DNA of 64,000 nucleotides from contig CAVVPZ010000008.1 in assembly GCA_963750255.1 (NCBI GenBank), positions 124,001 through 188,000 on the forward strand. Direction: 5' to 3'. Within the stretch, counting starts at the first letter, position 1; the number at the start of each line of letters is the position of its first letter. Both the position numbers and the translations under genes were made by a program. Of the stretch, positions 45,798 to 57,734 are shown piece after piece. The notes beneath the pieces were generated by a model that did not search any database, was not told the origin of the DNA, and was given only the letters and a program-made list of their open reading frames with translations. Source of the stretch: DATLED01 sp963750255 (GTDB taxonomy: Bacteria; Actinomycetota; Acidimicrobiia; Acidimicrobiales; CADCTF01).

Positions 45798-46673
45798 ATG
45801 ACCCGAGCTCGCATCACCAAGGCCGTGCTCCCGGCCGCAGGCCTGAGCACCCGGCACCTGCCGGCGGCCAAGGCACAGCCCAAAGCCATGTTCCCCGTCG
45901 TCGACAAGCCGGCCATCCAGTACGTGGTCGAGGAAGCCGTGGCCGCCGGGCTCGACGACGTCTTGATCATCACCGGACGGGGCACGCGGGCCATCGAGGA
46001 CCACTTCGACCGGGCCGTGGAGCTCGAGGTCGCCCTCGAGGCCAAGGGCAAGCTCGAGGAGTTGGCCTTGGTGCAGTCGATCTCGGCCATCGCCACGCTT
46101 CACTACGTGCGCCAGCGCGAGGCCCTCGGCCTCGGCCACGCCATCTCGGTGGCGGCCCGCCACGTCGGTGACGCGTCGTTTGCCGTGCTCCTGCCCGACG
46201 ATCTCATGTCCGAGCCCGTGCTACCGGGGATGCTCGGGGTGCACGAGCGGACCGGTCGACCGGTGATCGCGCTGATGGAGGTCTCCGAACAGGAGATCAC
46301 CGCTCTCGGCTGCGCCGCCGTCGAGTCCGGAGCCGAGGGCGTGGTGCGTATCACGGGACTGGTGGAAAAGCCCGAGCTCGGCCAAGCCCCGTCCAACCTC
46401 GCGGTGATGCCCCGCTATGTGCTGACGCCCGACATCTTCGGGGCCATCGAGGCCGTCGAGCCGGGGAAGGGCGGCGAGATCCAGCTCACCGACGCCCTCG
46501 CCGCCCTGATCGATGACGGGGTCTACGGCTACGTCATCCACGGCGGTCGACACGACACCGGCAACAAGCTCGACTACCTCAAGACCGTCGTCGAGTTCAC
46601 CCTCGCCCGCGACGACCTCGGGCCCGACTTCCTCGACTTCCTCCGCTCGGTCGTCGACCGGGTCGGTCCTTGA
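45798..46673 (+). CDS. galU: UTP-glucose-1-phosphate uridylyltransferase
   Basis: A 291-residue GalU making UDP-glucose. The nucleotide-binding start KAVLPAAGLSTRHLPAAKAQ, VVDKPAIQYVVEEAVAAGLDDVLIITGRG and LPDDLMSEPVLPGMLG are diagnostic; the usual GLGTRFLP reads GLSTRHLP here. UDP-glucose feeds envelope glycans. The stop overlaps the moeA TTG start (TTGA). The order galU-moeA is conserved in actinobacteria. Confidence 0.92.
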   Translation: MTRARITKAVLPAAGLSTRHLPAAKAQPKAMFPVVDKPAIQYVVEEAVAAGLDDVLIITGRGTRAIEDHFDRAVELEVALEAKGKLEELALVQSISAIATLHYVRQREALGLGHAISVAARHVGDASFAVLLPDDLMSEPVLPGMLGVHERTGRPVIALMEVSEQEITALGCAAVESGAEGVVRITGLVEKPELGQAPSNLAVMPRYVLTPDIFGAIEAVEPGKGGEIQLTDALAALIDDGVYGYVIHGGRHDTGNKLDYLKTVVEFTLARDDLGPDFLDFLRSVVDRVGP

Positions 46674-47887
46674 TCCCGCTTTCGTCGGCGTCGGCTCGGA
46701 TCCTCGCCGCCGTCGGCCGGCTCCACCCACGAGCCATTCCCCTCGACGACGCCCTCGGCTGCTTCACGTCGGTGCCTCTGCGGGCCGAGGAGTCGGTCCC
46801 GCCGTTCGCCAACACGGCCATGGACGGTTTCGCCGTGCGATCGGCAGACACGCAGTCGCCGCCGGCGCGCCTCGCCGTGGTGGCGACGCTGCCCGCCGGA
46901 CACGACCCGAGTGGGATCGTCGTCGGTCCCGGCCAGGCCGTGCGGATCATGACCGGCGCGCCGATCCCCGAGGGCGCTGATGCGGTGGTGATGGTCGAGC
47001 GCACGTCGATCGATGGCGACACGGTGGTCGTCGACATCGCGGTGCCGCCCGGCAACCATTTCCGGGCCGCGGGCGAAGACCTCGCCCCGGGCCAAGAAGT
47101 CTTTCCTGCCTTCACCCTCCTCACCCCGGGCCATCTCGGCGTGCTCGCCAGCCTCGGGATGCGCCGGGCCCCTGTGTTCCCCCGTGCCCGCGTGGGGGTG
47201 TTGTCGACAGGCGACGAACTCGTCGATGGGTTCGACCCCCTGCGGCCGGGTCAGATCCGCGACAGCAATCGCCACACCTTGTTGGGCCTTGTCCGCCTCG
47301 CCGGTGCCGAACCAATCGACCTCGGTCTGGTCCGCGACGACGAGTCGGCCGTCCGCGACGCCATCACCGACGGCCTCGGGCAGTGTGATGCGCTCTTGAC
47401 CAGCGGCGGCGTGAGCATGGGCGACTTCGACGAGGTCAAGAAGGTGCTGAGCGAGATGGCGGCCGCAGGCGGCGAGACGGCGTGGATGCAGGTCGCGATC
47501 AAGCCGGCCAAGCCGCTGGCGTTCGCCATGGTCGGCGACAAGCCCGTATTCGGCCTGCCGGGCAACCCGGCGTCGTCGATGGTGAGCTTCGAACTCTTCG
47601 CCCGGCCAGCGATCCGCCAGATGATGGGCGATCCCGAGCCGAAGCCGCCCCGGGTGGCGGCGGTGGCCGATGACGGACTGCCACGCGAGCCAGACGGCAA
47701 GCTCCATCTCGTGCGGGTCGCCACCGGGTTCGGTCCCGACGGTCGACTGCACGTCCGATCGTCGGGGGGCCAGGGCTCGAACCTGCTGCGCTCGATGGCG
47801 CTGGCCGACGCACTCGCCTTCGTACCCGATGGCGACGGGATCGCCCCGGGAGGCGACGTCGACGTGTTGCAGCTCGCCCGGCCCTGA
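46670..47887 (+). CDS. moeA: Molybdopterin molybdenumtransferase MoeA
   Basis: A 405-residue MoeA that inserts molybdate into adenylylated molybdopterin. Signature segments are visible: FANTAMDGFAVRSAD, GQAVRIMTGAPIPEGADAVVMVE, STGDELVD, RDSNRHTLLGLVRLAGAE, LTSGGVSMGDFDEVKKVL and FGLPGNPASSMVSFELF. The TTG start at 46670 overlaps the galU stop. It is followed by moaA and moaC, giving a molybdenum-cofactor group without moaE, moaD or moeB in the window. Confidence 0.93.
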   Translation: MIPLSSASARILAAVGRLHPRAIPLDDALGCFTSVPLRAEESVPPFANTAMDGFAVRSADTQSPPARLAVVATLPAGHDPSGIVVGPGQAVRIMTGAPIPEGADAVVMVERTSIDGDTVVVDIAVPPGNHFRAAGEDLAPGQEVFPAFTLLTPGHLGVLASLGMRRAPVFPRARVGVLSTGDELVDGFDPLRPGQIRDSNRHTLLGLVRLAGAEPIDLGLVRDDESAVRDAITDGLGQCDALLTSGGVSMGDFDEVKKVLSEMAAAGGETAWMQVAIKPAKPLAFAMVGDKPVFGLPGNPASSMVSFELFARPAIRQMMGDPEPKPPRVAAVADDGLPREPDGKLHLVRVATGFGPDGRLHVRSSGGQGSNLLRSMALADALAFVPDGDGIAPGGDVDVLQLARP

Positions 47888-47903
47888 AGTCGAGCCGCCC
47901 CGG

Positions 47904-47909
47904 TACCCT
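47904..47909 (+). promoter_or_regulatory. -10 box TACCCT, probably leaderless start of moaA
   Basis: TACCCT ends six bases before the moaA ATG at 47916. No Shine-Dalgarno fits between, so the transcript likely begins at the ATG. Confidence 0.45.
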
Positions 47910-47915
47910 GGGGGT

Positions 47916-48903
47916 ATGCCCGAGCCGCTGATCGACCCGTTCGATCGCGTCGTGCGTGACCTGCGCATCTCGGTCACCGACCGCTGCAACTTCCGCTGTA
48001 CCTACTGCATGCCCGAAGAGGGCATGGAGTGGCTGCCCCGCGACGAGGTGTTGACCTTCGAGGAGATCGAGCGCCTGGCCCGACTGTGCGTCGAGCGTTT
48101 CGGGTTCACCGGCATCCGCCTCACGGGTGGTGAGCCGACGGTTCGAGCCCACTTGCCGGTCCTGGTGGAGAAGCTGGCTGCGCTCGGCGTCGATCTGGCC
48201 ATGACGACCAACGGCGCCACGCTCGCCCTCGTGGCCAACGACCTCCGGCGGGCGGGTCTGCAGCGCATCAACATCTCGCTCGACTCGCTCCAGCGCGAAC
48301 GATTTCTCGCCCTGACCAAGCGCGACCGCCTCGCCGAGGTGCTCGAGGGCATCGATGCTGCCGTGGCCTCAGGGTTCTCGCCCGTCAAGATCAACGTCGT
48401 CCTCATGCGAGGTGTCAACGACGACGAGATCCTCGATTTCGCCGCCTTCGGCCGACGAGCGCGGCGTCGGCATCCGGTTCATCGAGTGGATGCCCCTCGA
48501 CGCCCAAGGGGCCTGGAACGAGCAGACGGTCGTGACCTACGACGAGGTCGTCCGCATCATCGACGCCGAGTTCCCCATCGAAGCGCTCGCAGTTCGCGGC
48601 AGCCAACCAGCCGAGCGGTTCCGCTATCGCGACGCGATGGGCGAGGTCGGCGTCATCGCGTCGGTGACCCGCTCCTTCTGTGGCGACTGCGACCGCGTAC
48701 GCCTCACGGCCGACGGCCAGTTCCGCAACTGCCTCTTTGCCGTCGACGAATCCGACCTCCGCGAGTTGCTCCGCTCCGGGGCCGACGACGACGCGCTCGC
48801 CGACGCCATCCGGGCCGACGTGGGCAACAAGTGGGCCGGACACTCGATCGGACAGGTCACATTCGTGAAGCCGCCCCGGTCGATGTCGCAGATCGGCGGC
48901 TGA
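47916..48903 (+). CDS. moaA: GTP 3',8-cyclase MoaA, one frameshift
   Basis: MoaA is a radical-SAM enzyme that begins molybdenum cofactor synthesis from GTP. The N-terminal radical-SAM cluster motif CNFRCTYC and the C-terminal cluster CGDCDRVRLTADGQFRNCLF are intact, as is FTGIRLTGGEPTVRAHL. One extra base near 48450 breaks the frame; the join reads DFAADERGVGIRFIEWMPL. The corrected length of about 328 residues is normal. The ATG at 47916 is only 28 bases after the moeA stop, so it can be read both through and from its own promoter. Confidence 0.92.
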
Positions 48904-48904
48904 G

Positions 48905-48910
48905 TAGACT
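48905..48910 (+). promoter_or_regulatory. -10 box TAGACT, probably leaderless start of moaC
   Basis: TAGACT ends eight bases before the moaC ATG at 48919. The gap has no ribosome site, which fits a leaderless transcript. Confidence 0.45.
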
Positions 48911-48918
48911 CACGGCGC

Positions 48919-49428
48919 ATGAGCGACCGGGGGTTCACCCACCTCGATCCGTTGGGCCGAGCCCGCATGGTCGACGTCACGCCCAAGGAGCCGACCCACC
49001 GGCGGGCCATCGCCCGTTGCAAGGTGTTCATGGCTCCGGAGACGACCGCTCGCGTCGCCAACAACGCCGTGACCAAGGGCGACGTGTTGGCCGTGGCCAG
49101 GGTGGCGGGCATCCAGGCGGCCAAGCGCACGCCCGATCTGATCCCGCTTTGCCATCAGCTGACCATCGGGTCGGTCTACGTCAACTTCCACCTCGACGAC
49201 GACTTCATCGAGGTCGAATGTCAGGTCGAGACCGTCGACCGCACCGGCGTCGAGATGGAGGCGCTCACCGCGTGCACCGTCGCCGCCCTCACCATCTACG
49301 ACATGTGCAAGTCGACCGACCGCGCCATGACGATCGGCGAGGTGGCCCTGTGGGAGAAGACCGGCGGCCGCAGCGGCGTCTGGCGTCGCGCGCCGAACAC
49401 CAACGGCTCGGGCACCTCCTCCTTCTGA
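48919..49428 (+). CDS. moaC: Cyclic pyranopterin monophosphate synthase MoaC
   Basis: A 169-residue MoaC that turns the MoaA product into cPMP. Conserved segments include HLDPLGRARMVDVTPKEPTHRRAIAR, AKRTPDLIPLCHQL and VEMEALTACTVAALTIYDMCKS, with the catalytic Lys and His residues of the family. The length is normal. Downstream are two short dyads and then a membrane protein gene. Confidence 0.93.
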   Translation: MSDRGFTHLDPLGRARMVDVTPKEPTHRRAIARCKVFMAPETTARVANNAVTKGDVLAVARVAGIQAAKRTPDLIPLCHQLTIGSVYVNFHLDDDFIEVECQVETVDRTGVEMEALTACTVAALTIYDMCKSTDRAMTIGEVALWEKTGGRSGVWRRAPNTNGSGTSSF

Positions 49429-49443
49429 CCCCGGTTGCCAATC

Positions 49444-49481
49444 TGCTAACTTTTGTTAGCAACAAGTGGAGATGATCTCCA
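49444..49481. promoter_or_regulatory. Two adjacent perfect dyads after moaC
   Basis: TGCTAAC (49444-49450) and GTTAGCA (49455-49461) flank TTTT. TGGAGAT (49467-49473) and ATCTCCA (49475-49481) flank a single G. The stretch is much more AT-rich than its surroundings. They could be paired operators for the next gene or a weak terminator for moaC; no T-run follows the stems. Confidence 0.4.
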
Positions 49482-49594
49482 CCACGTACTAGGAAGGTCC
49501 CCAGCCCGGGGGCGGAGAAGTACCGCTGCACCATCCACCCGTCGCGTCATGGGCTGTCGTACGGTGCCGAGAGCAAAGGTAGGTCGAGGGAGTC

Positions 49595-50103
49595 TTGGGC
49601 GTCGTGGTACTGATCGTGCTGGCCGCATTCTGGGCCGCATTTCTTCTCCCCGATTCTCCGGGCCCGGTCCGAGCACCGGCCGTCCGGTTCGATCACCGAC
49701 TTCCGCCGCCAGCTCCACACCCTCGCCCGCACCGCCCCGGCCGGCACCGTGGATCGCCCTCCCCGCGGCCGATGGCCCCGTCCCAGGGTGGACAGTTGCT
49801 CGCCTTCCGGAGCCACAACACCCGGCGCCGCTCCGGCTCGGCCGCAACCGACAGACCGTGAAGCGTCGTCGCGACGTGTTCGTCGGACTCCTCGTTGCCA
49901 TGGCCGGCTCGCTGGTGCTCGGCGCGCTCCCGCCCCTGCGGGCGCTCTGGGCCCTCCACGTCGTGCTCGACGTCCTCTTCGCCGGCTACGTCGCCGTGTT
50001 GGTCTGGCTGCGCAACGCGGCAGCCGAGCGGGAGATGAAGGTGCGGTTCCTGCCGGCGTCGGCTCCCGAGCCCGCCATGTTGTACCGCCGCTCGGCCAAC
50101 TGA
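49595..50103 (+). CDS. SepX/Rv0996-like membrane protein, at least two frameshifts
   Basis: After frame correction, roughly 170 residues. A TTG start at 49595 with GAGGGAG upstream gives GVVVLIVLAAFWAAFLLP, an N-terminal span. The next recognisable piece, in another frame, is RARSEHRPSGSITDFRRQLHTLART. The C-terminal half, in a third frame, has two spans (DVFVGLLVAMAGSLVLGALPPL, ALHVVLDVLFAGYVAVLVWL) and a basic end. In Streptomyces and Mycobacterium a divisome-associated membrane protein of this layout follows galU-moeA; I infer kinship from synteny and topology only. Breaks lie near 49650 and between about 49740 and 49850. Confidence 0.5.
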
Positions 50104-50158
50104 CCCCTTCGGGGCGCACGGCGGCACCAAGACCCGGCGCTATCCTGATCGTTCCTTC

Positions 50159-50231
50159 GGGGGTGTGGCTCAGTTGGTAGAGCGCGACGTTCGCAATGTC
50201 GAGGCCGTGGGTTCGATTCCCATCACCTCCA
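50159..50231 (+). tRNA. tRNA-Ala (anticodon CGC)
   Basis: All four arms fold: acceptor GGGGGTG with CACCTCC, D arm GCTC/GAGC, anticodon arm CGACG/TGTCG with loop TTCGCAA and anticodon CGC at 50192-50194, and T arm GTGGG/CCCAT with TTCGATT. The acceptor contains G3-U70, the alanine identity pair. CCA is not encoded. TATCCT at 50141-50146 is a fitting -10 box. Confidence 0.96.
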
Positions 50232-50283
50232 CCCGAGTGCCGGCCGGCCGGTCATCGCCGGTCCGACCGGCCAAGATGGAGCG

Positions 50284-50963
50284 GTGAGCGCCCGCATCCT
50301 GATCGTCGAGGACGACGAGCGCATCCGATCGGCGATGCGCCTGGCCCTCGAAGAGGAGGGCTACGAGGTGGTCGAGGCGGGTAGCGGGGAGGACGCGCTC
50401 GAAGCCTTCGGGTCGGCCCCGACCGAGGTCGTGCTGATCGACGTGATGTTGCCTGGGATCGACGGCTTCGACGTGTGTCGGTCGCTCCGACGCAACAGCG
50501 ATGTCCCGATCGTCATGGTGACGGCCCGTACCGACACCCACGACGTCGTTGCCGGCCTCGAGGCGGGCGCCGACGACTACGTGACCAAGCCGTTCGTGGC
50601 CAAGGAGCTCTCGGCTCGGATCCGGGCCCTGCTCCGACGGGTGCGCGTGGCCGAGGCCGGCCCGGCCGTGCTCACCTTCGAAGGGCTGTCGTCTCGCCCG
50701 AGGCGGGCACCGTCGAGCGCGACGGCGTGGCGATCCATCTCACCAAGACCGAGTTCCGACTCCTCTGCGAGTTGGCGGCCAATCCCAACAAGGTGCTGAG
50801 CCGAGAGCAACTGCTCGATCGGGTGTGGGGGTACGGGTATTTCGGCGACGGGCGTCTCGTCGACGTCCACGTGCGCCGACTGCGCACGAAGCTCGAACCC
50901 GACGCGGCCGAGCCTCGCTACGTCGTGACCGTGCGCGGCCTCGGCTACAAGCTCCAGCCATGA
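50284..50963 (+). CDS. OmpR-family response regulator (MtrA-like), one frameshift
   Basis: A DNA-binding regulator of about 226 residues. The receiver has the acidic pair VEDDERIR, the phospho-Asp in VLIDVMLPGIDGFD, the Thr in VMVTART and Lys in DYVTKPFVAKELSARIRALLRR. The winged-helix OmpR domain includes TKTEFRLLCELAANPNKVLSREQLLDRVWGY and VDVHVRRLRTKLE. One base is missing near 50688; the join reads EGLVVSPEAGTVERD. Start GTG at 50284. The stop overlaps the kinase ATG (ATGA). The order with the next two genes matches mtrA-mtrB-lpqB. Confidence 0.88.
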
Positions 50964-52365
50964 GTCGTGGCCGGCCCGACCGCGGCCGGCTCGGCCTCCG
51001 GGCGCGGGTCACGGTCGCGTTCGCCCTCGGCGCGCTCGCGCTCTCGACGATTCTGTCGTCGCTCACCTACGGCCTCGTTCGTTCCAACCTCGTGCAGCAG
51101 CGTGAGGACAGCGCCGTCACCCAGGCGTATGTCAACGCCCGGGTCGCCCGTGACGGGTTGCGGGCGCCGGCGGCCGGCGCCATCACCCAAGTGCTGACCT
51201 CGCTCGAAACCCCGGGGCGGGGCGGGGTCGTGCTCCACTACGAGGACCGGTGGTTCGCCAACTCGCTGGTGGTCGGTCGCGAGACCTTGCCGGCCGCGCT
51301 CCGAGCCCAAGTCGGATCCGGGGTGCCGTCACAACAGAGATTCTCGAACGGCGGAGAGCTGTGGCTCGCCGTCGGGGTGCCCGTCCCCAGGTCGGCGCCG
51401 AGTTCTTCGAGGCGTTCTCGCTGGCCGAGGTCGACCGAACCCTCGAGGTCCTCGGATACTCGCTGGCCGGCGCCGCCCTGCTCACGACGATGGCCGGCGC
51501 CGCCGTGGGGCGCTGGGCCAGCGCCCGTGTGCTGCGCCCGCTGGCCACCGTGTCGGAGGCGGCGGCGGCCATCACCCGAGGGTCGTTCGACACCCGATTG
51601 TCGACCCCGCGCGACAAAGACCTCGCGCCGCTGGCCGAGTCGTTCAATTCGATGGTCGGCGCCCTCGCCGACCGGATCACCCGTGACGCTCGCTTCGCCT
51701 CGGATGTGAGCCACGAGCTCCGTTCGCCCCTGACCACCCTGTCGACGTCGCTCGAGGTCCTCCAGGCCCGACGAGAGGAGCTGAGCGACCGGTCGAAAGC
51801 AGCCCTCGACCTCCTCGACGCTGACGTGCAGCGCTTTCAACGCATGGTCGAAGACCTCCTCGAGATCTCCCGGTTCGACGCCGGCATGGCCGAACTCGAG
51901 GTCGAGCCCGTTGACGTCACCGAACTCGTGCGCCAGACGCTCGGCCGCGACCGTGCGTCGATTCCCGTGCTGGCTCCCCTCGGCGGCGAGGGTTCGACGG
52001 TGCTGGGCGACAAGCGCCGCTTGGCCCGCGTGGTCGCCAATCTCGTCGACAACGCCGCCGCGTATGGAGGCGGCGCGCTGCGGGTCGGCGTGGTCCGCGT
52101 CGACGGGTCGGTGCAGATCTCCGTCGACGACGCCGGACCGGGCGTGCCCGACCACGAGCGCCGCAAGGTGTTCGAACGGTTCTTCCGGGGCTCGGCGTCG
52201 GGTCGGCGCGGCGCCGGCGGCGGCTCGGGACTCGGTCTCGCTCTCGTTTCCGAACATGTCGCACTCCACGGCGGCCGGGTGTGGGTCGAAGACGGCCCCG
52301 GCGGCGTCGGCGCACGGTTCGTGGTCGAACTCCCGGCCAGCCCGGCCGGGGCGGACGAACCGTGA
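50960..52365 (+). CDS. Sensor histidine kinase (MtrB-like), one frameshift
   Basis: A membrane kinase of about 468 residues: first span (VTVAFALGALALSTILSSLTYGLV), extracellular sensor of about 120 residues, second span (SLAGAALLTTMAGAAVG), HAMP region, phosphoacceptor DVSHELRSPLTTL, N-box VANLVDNAAAYGGGAL and G-boxes VDDAGPGVPDHERRKVFERFFRG and GSGLGLALVSEHVALHGG. A base is missing near 51390; the correct frame resumes at VGAEFFEAFSLAEVDRT. The ATG overlaps the regulator stop, and its stop overlaps the lipoprotein GTG. Confidence 0.88.
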
Positions 52366-52997
52366 CTCGCCGTCTCTCCGTGCTCGCCGCGGTGGCGATC
52401 GCGCTCACCTCTGGCGGATGCGGGGTGCGCACCGACGCCGCGCCGCGGGTACTCTCCGCCGCCGACATTCCCTACGGACTGCTCGATTCGGCGCCGGCCC
52501 CCACCGCGCCGCCGACGACGACAGCGGCGGCGGCAGCGCCGGTCAATGTCTATTTCGTCCGTGGTGGGCGGATGACGGCCGTGCTCCGACAGGTCAACGC
52601 CCCGGCGTCGGTGGCCAAGGCGCTCACCGCACTCGTGTTCGGCCCCACCGAGGAGGAAGCCTCGGGTGGTGTCCGCTCGGCCATCAACCCGACGGCGGCG
52701 GTGCAGGCCCGGGCCGTGGACCCCACGACGTTCCTCGTCGACCTCAGCCCGGAATTCGCCCAGGGCGCCGTCTCCGAGCAGGTCCTCGGCTTGGCCCAGA
52801 TCGTCTACACGGCCACCGACATCCCCGGGGTCATCGGTGTCCGGTTCACCCTCAATGGGGCCCCGGTACAGGTCCCGACCCCTCTCGGCGCCACCGCTGA
52901 GCCCGTGGGACGTGAGGCATTCGCCGAACTCGCCCCGGTCCCGCCCGGTATCGAACCACCTGGCGGACACGGGTTGGGGCCCGGGCCGGACGGGTAG
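52362..52997 (+). CDS. GerMN-domain lipoprotein, LpqB-like by position
   Basis: A 211-residue lipoprotein (lipobox SGGC after LSVLAAVAIALT). It has a GerMN domain, seen in VNVYFVRGGRMTAVLRQV, AKALTALVFGPTEEEASGGVRSAIN, TFLVDLSPEFAQGAVSEQVLGLAQIVYTATDI and VRFTLNG. In many actinobacteria mtrA and mtrB are followed by lpqB, which also carries a GerMN domain but adds a propeller; that part is absent here, so this is a short form. It may modulate the kinase from outside (inference). treX begins nine bases after its stop. Confidence 0.78.
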   Translation: MTRRLSVLAAVAIALTSGGCGVRTDAAPRVLSAADIPYGLLDSAPAPTAPPTTTAAAAAPVNVYFVRGGRMTAVLRQVNAPASVAKALTALVFGPTEEEASGGVRSAINPTAAVQARAVDPTTFLVDLSPEFAQGAVSEQVLGLAQIVYTATDIPGVIGVRFTLNGAPVQVPTPLGATAEPVGREAFAELAPVPPGIEPPGGHGLGPGPDG

Positions 52998-53006
52998 CGC
53001 ATCGGG

Positions 53007-55133
<2,127 letters not shown>

Positions 55134-55134
<1 letters not shown>

Positions 55135-57734
55135 TGCCGTCGCTGCGAGCCACCTACCGGGTGCAACTGCACGCCGGGTTCACGTTCGACGACGCCGCCG
55201 CCGCCGTCCCGTACCTGGCCGATCTCGGCGTAAGCCATCTCTACTGTTCGCCCTATCTCCAGGCCGCTCCCGGGAGCACGCACGGCTACGACGTCGTCGA
55301 CCATCAGCGGCTCAACGAAGAGTTGGGGGGTGAGGCCGCCTACGAACGGCTGGTCGAAGCGTTACGCCTGCACGACATGGGCCAGGTGCTCGACATCGTG
55401 CCCAATCACATGGCCACGGTCGGCCGAGCCAACGCCTGGTGGTGGGACGTCCTCGAGAACGGGCCCGCTAGTCGCTACGCGGCCTACTTCGACATCGACT
55501 GGGACCCGCCCGAGCGCAAGCTCATCGCCCAGGTCCTCGTGCCCGTGCTGGGTGATCACTACGGGAGGGTGTTGGAGAACGGGGAACTCGAGTTGGTGCG
55601 CAGCGAGGGCTCGTTCGCCATCCGCTATCACGAGCACGAAGTCCCCGTGTCGCCCCGCTCACTCGATGATCTGCTCGATCGCGCCGCCCGGCGGCTCGAG
55701 GAGCCCGACGAACTGGCCAGCCTGGCTACCGCGTTCGCCCGGCTCCCGCACGCGCTGGCCACCGATTGGGACAGCGTGCTCGAACGCCACCGCGACAAAG
55801 AGATCCTGCGGCAGCGCCTGGCCGATCTCTGCGACGCGTCGCCCGAGATCGCGATCGTGGTCGACGAAGAGGTCAAGGCGACCAACGACGACGTCGACGT
55901 CCTCGACGGGCTCATCCAACGACAGAACTACCGCCTCTCGTTCTGGCGGACGGCAGGGCGCGAACTCGACTATCGACGCTTCTTCGACATCACCACACTC
56001 GTGGCGCTGCGTGCCGAGGACCTCCACGTCTTCGACGACACGCACGATCTCGTGCTCGGACTCGTCGCCGACGGAGCCGTCGACGGCCTCCGGGTCGACC
56101 ACGTCGACGGCCTCCGCGACCCGTGGGGATATCTCGAGCGATTGCGGTCGGGAGCCGGTCCCCAGGCCTTCCTCGCCGTGGAGAAGATCCTCGAAGGTGA
56201 CGAGGTGTTGCGGCCCGACTGGCCCATCGACGGAACGTCCGGGTACGACTTCCTCGTCGACGTCAACAGCCTTCTGCACGATCCGGGAGGCGAGGAGGCG
56301 GCCACGTCGATCTACCAGCGCTTCACCGACGATCTCGTTCCCCTCGACGAGCAGACGGTGGCGGCCAAGCACGAGATCATGCGTACGGTCTTGGCCGCCG
56401 ACATCGAGAGGCTGACGGCTCAGTTCGCCATCGTGGCCGAGGGCCACCGACGATTCCGCGACTACACCCGCCCGGAGTTGCGCGACGCGCTGCGGGAGGC
56501 GATCGCGGCGATGGAGGTCTATCGCTCCTATGTGGTCGGTGGTCGGACGCCGTCGGAGGCCGACGAAGCCGTTGTCTCGGGTGCCATCGCCCGAGCTACG
56601 GCGGCGCGGCCTGATCTCGACCCCGAGCTGTTTGCATTCCTCGGCGATCTCCTTCTCCTCCGCCACGTCGGTCCGGCCGAGGTCGAGTTGGCCGAGCGAT
56701 TCCAACAAGTCAGCTCTCCGGTAATGGCCAAGGCCGTCGAGGACACCGTGTTCTATCGCTACGTCCGCCTCGTGTCGCTCAACGAGGTGGGTGGCGATCC
56801 CGGCCGCTTCGGCGCTTCGATCGCCGACTTCCATGAGCGTTGCGCAACCCGCGCCTCTCAGCGCTCGCTGCTGGCGACGTCGACCCACGACACCAAGCGC
56901 AGCGAAGACGTGCGGGCCCGCCTGGCCGCACTCACCGAGGTGACGGGCCCGTGGGAGGCCGCAGTCCGTCGTTGGTCGGAACGCAACGAGGAGGCGCGGC
57001 TCGCCGGACCCGTGGTGGTCGACCGGCCCACCGAGTATCTGCTCTACCAGACCATCGTCGGCGCCCACCCGCTGTCGGTCGAACGGGCTGTCGCTTACCT
57101 CGAGAAGGCGACCAAGGAGGCGAAGGTGCACACGTCGTGGATCGATCCCGATCCGGTCTACGACGATGCTGTCCGTCACTTCGCCGAGACCATCCTCGGC
57201 GATGTTGGTTTCATCGAGGACGTCGAGCGGTTCCTGGGCGACACGTCGTTGGTGGCGGCAGGACGGTGGAACTCACTCGTGCAGACTGCGCTCAAGCTCA
57301 CCTGTCCCGGCGTGCCCGATGTGTATCAGGGCACCGAGGTGTGGGATCTATCCCTCGTTGACCCCGACAATCGACGACCGGTCGACTTCGCCATGCGGGC
57401 TGACCTCGCTGCCGCAGCTGACGCACTCCCTGAGGGTGGGCTGGCGGGTGACGATCGGGGTGTCACCAAGTTGGGCCTGATTCGCAGCTTGCTCGCGCTG
57501 CGGCAGTCCAATCCAACCGTCTTCGCGCCCGCAGCAGGGTACGAGCCGGTGGTGGTCGAGGGCCCCGACGCGGATCGGGTGGTCGCCTTCGAGCGAGCCG
57601 CGGGGCGGTTGCGGGTGGTGGCATGCCGCTTTCCGGCCCGGGGCCCGCTCGATCCGGCGACGACGTTCGCCGACCAACTCGACGGCCGGGCGGTGGTCGT
57701 CTGGCTCGATGGCAACGAGGTCGCCAGTGCCTGA
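55134..57734 (+). CDS. treY: Maltooligosyl trehalose synthase
   Basis: TreY rearranges the reducing-end linkage of maltodextrins to make maltooligosyl-trehalose. The 866-residue enzyme starts MPSLRATYRVQLHAGFTFDDA and has the GH13 segments DIVPNHMA, DGLRVDHVDGL and EKILEGDEVL typical of TreY. The TreY-specific SSTHDTKR-like region reads STHDTKRSEDVRARL. The length is normal and there are no frame breaks. Its last 26 bases overlap the treZ start. Confidence 0.95.
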
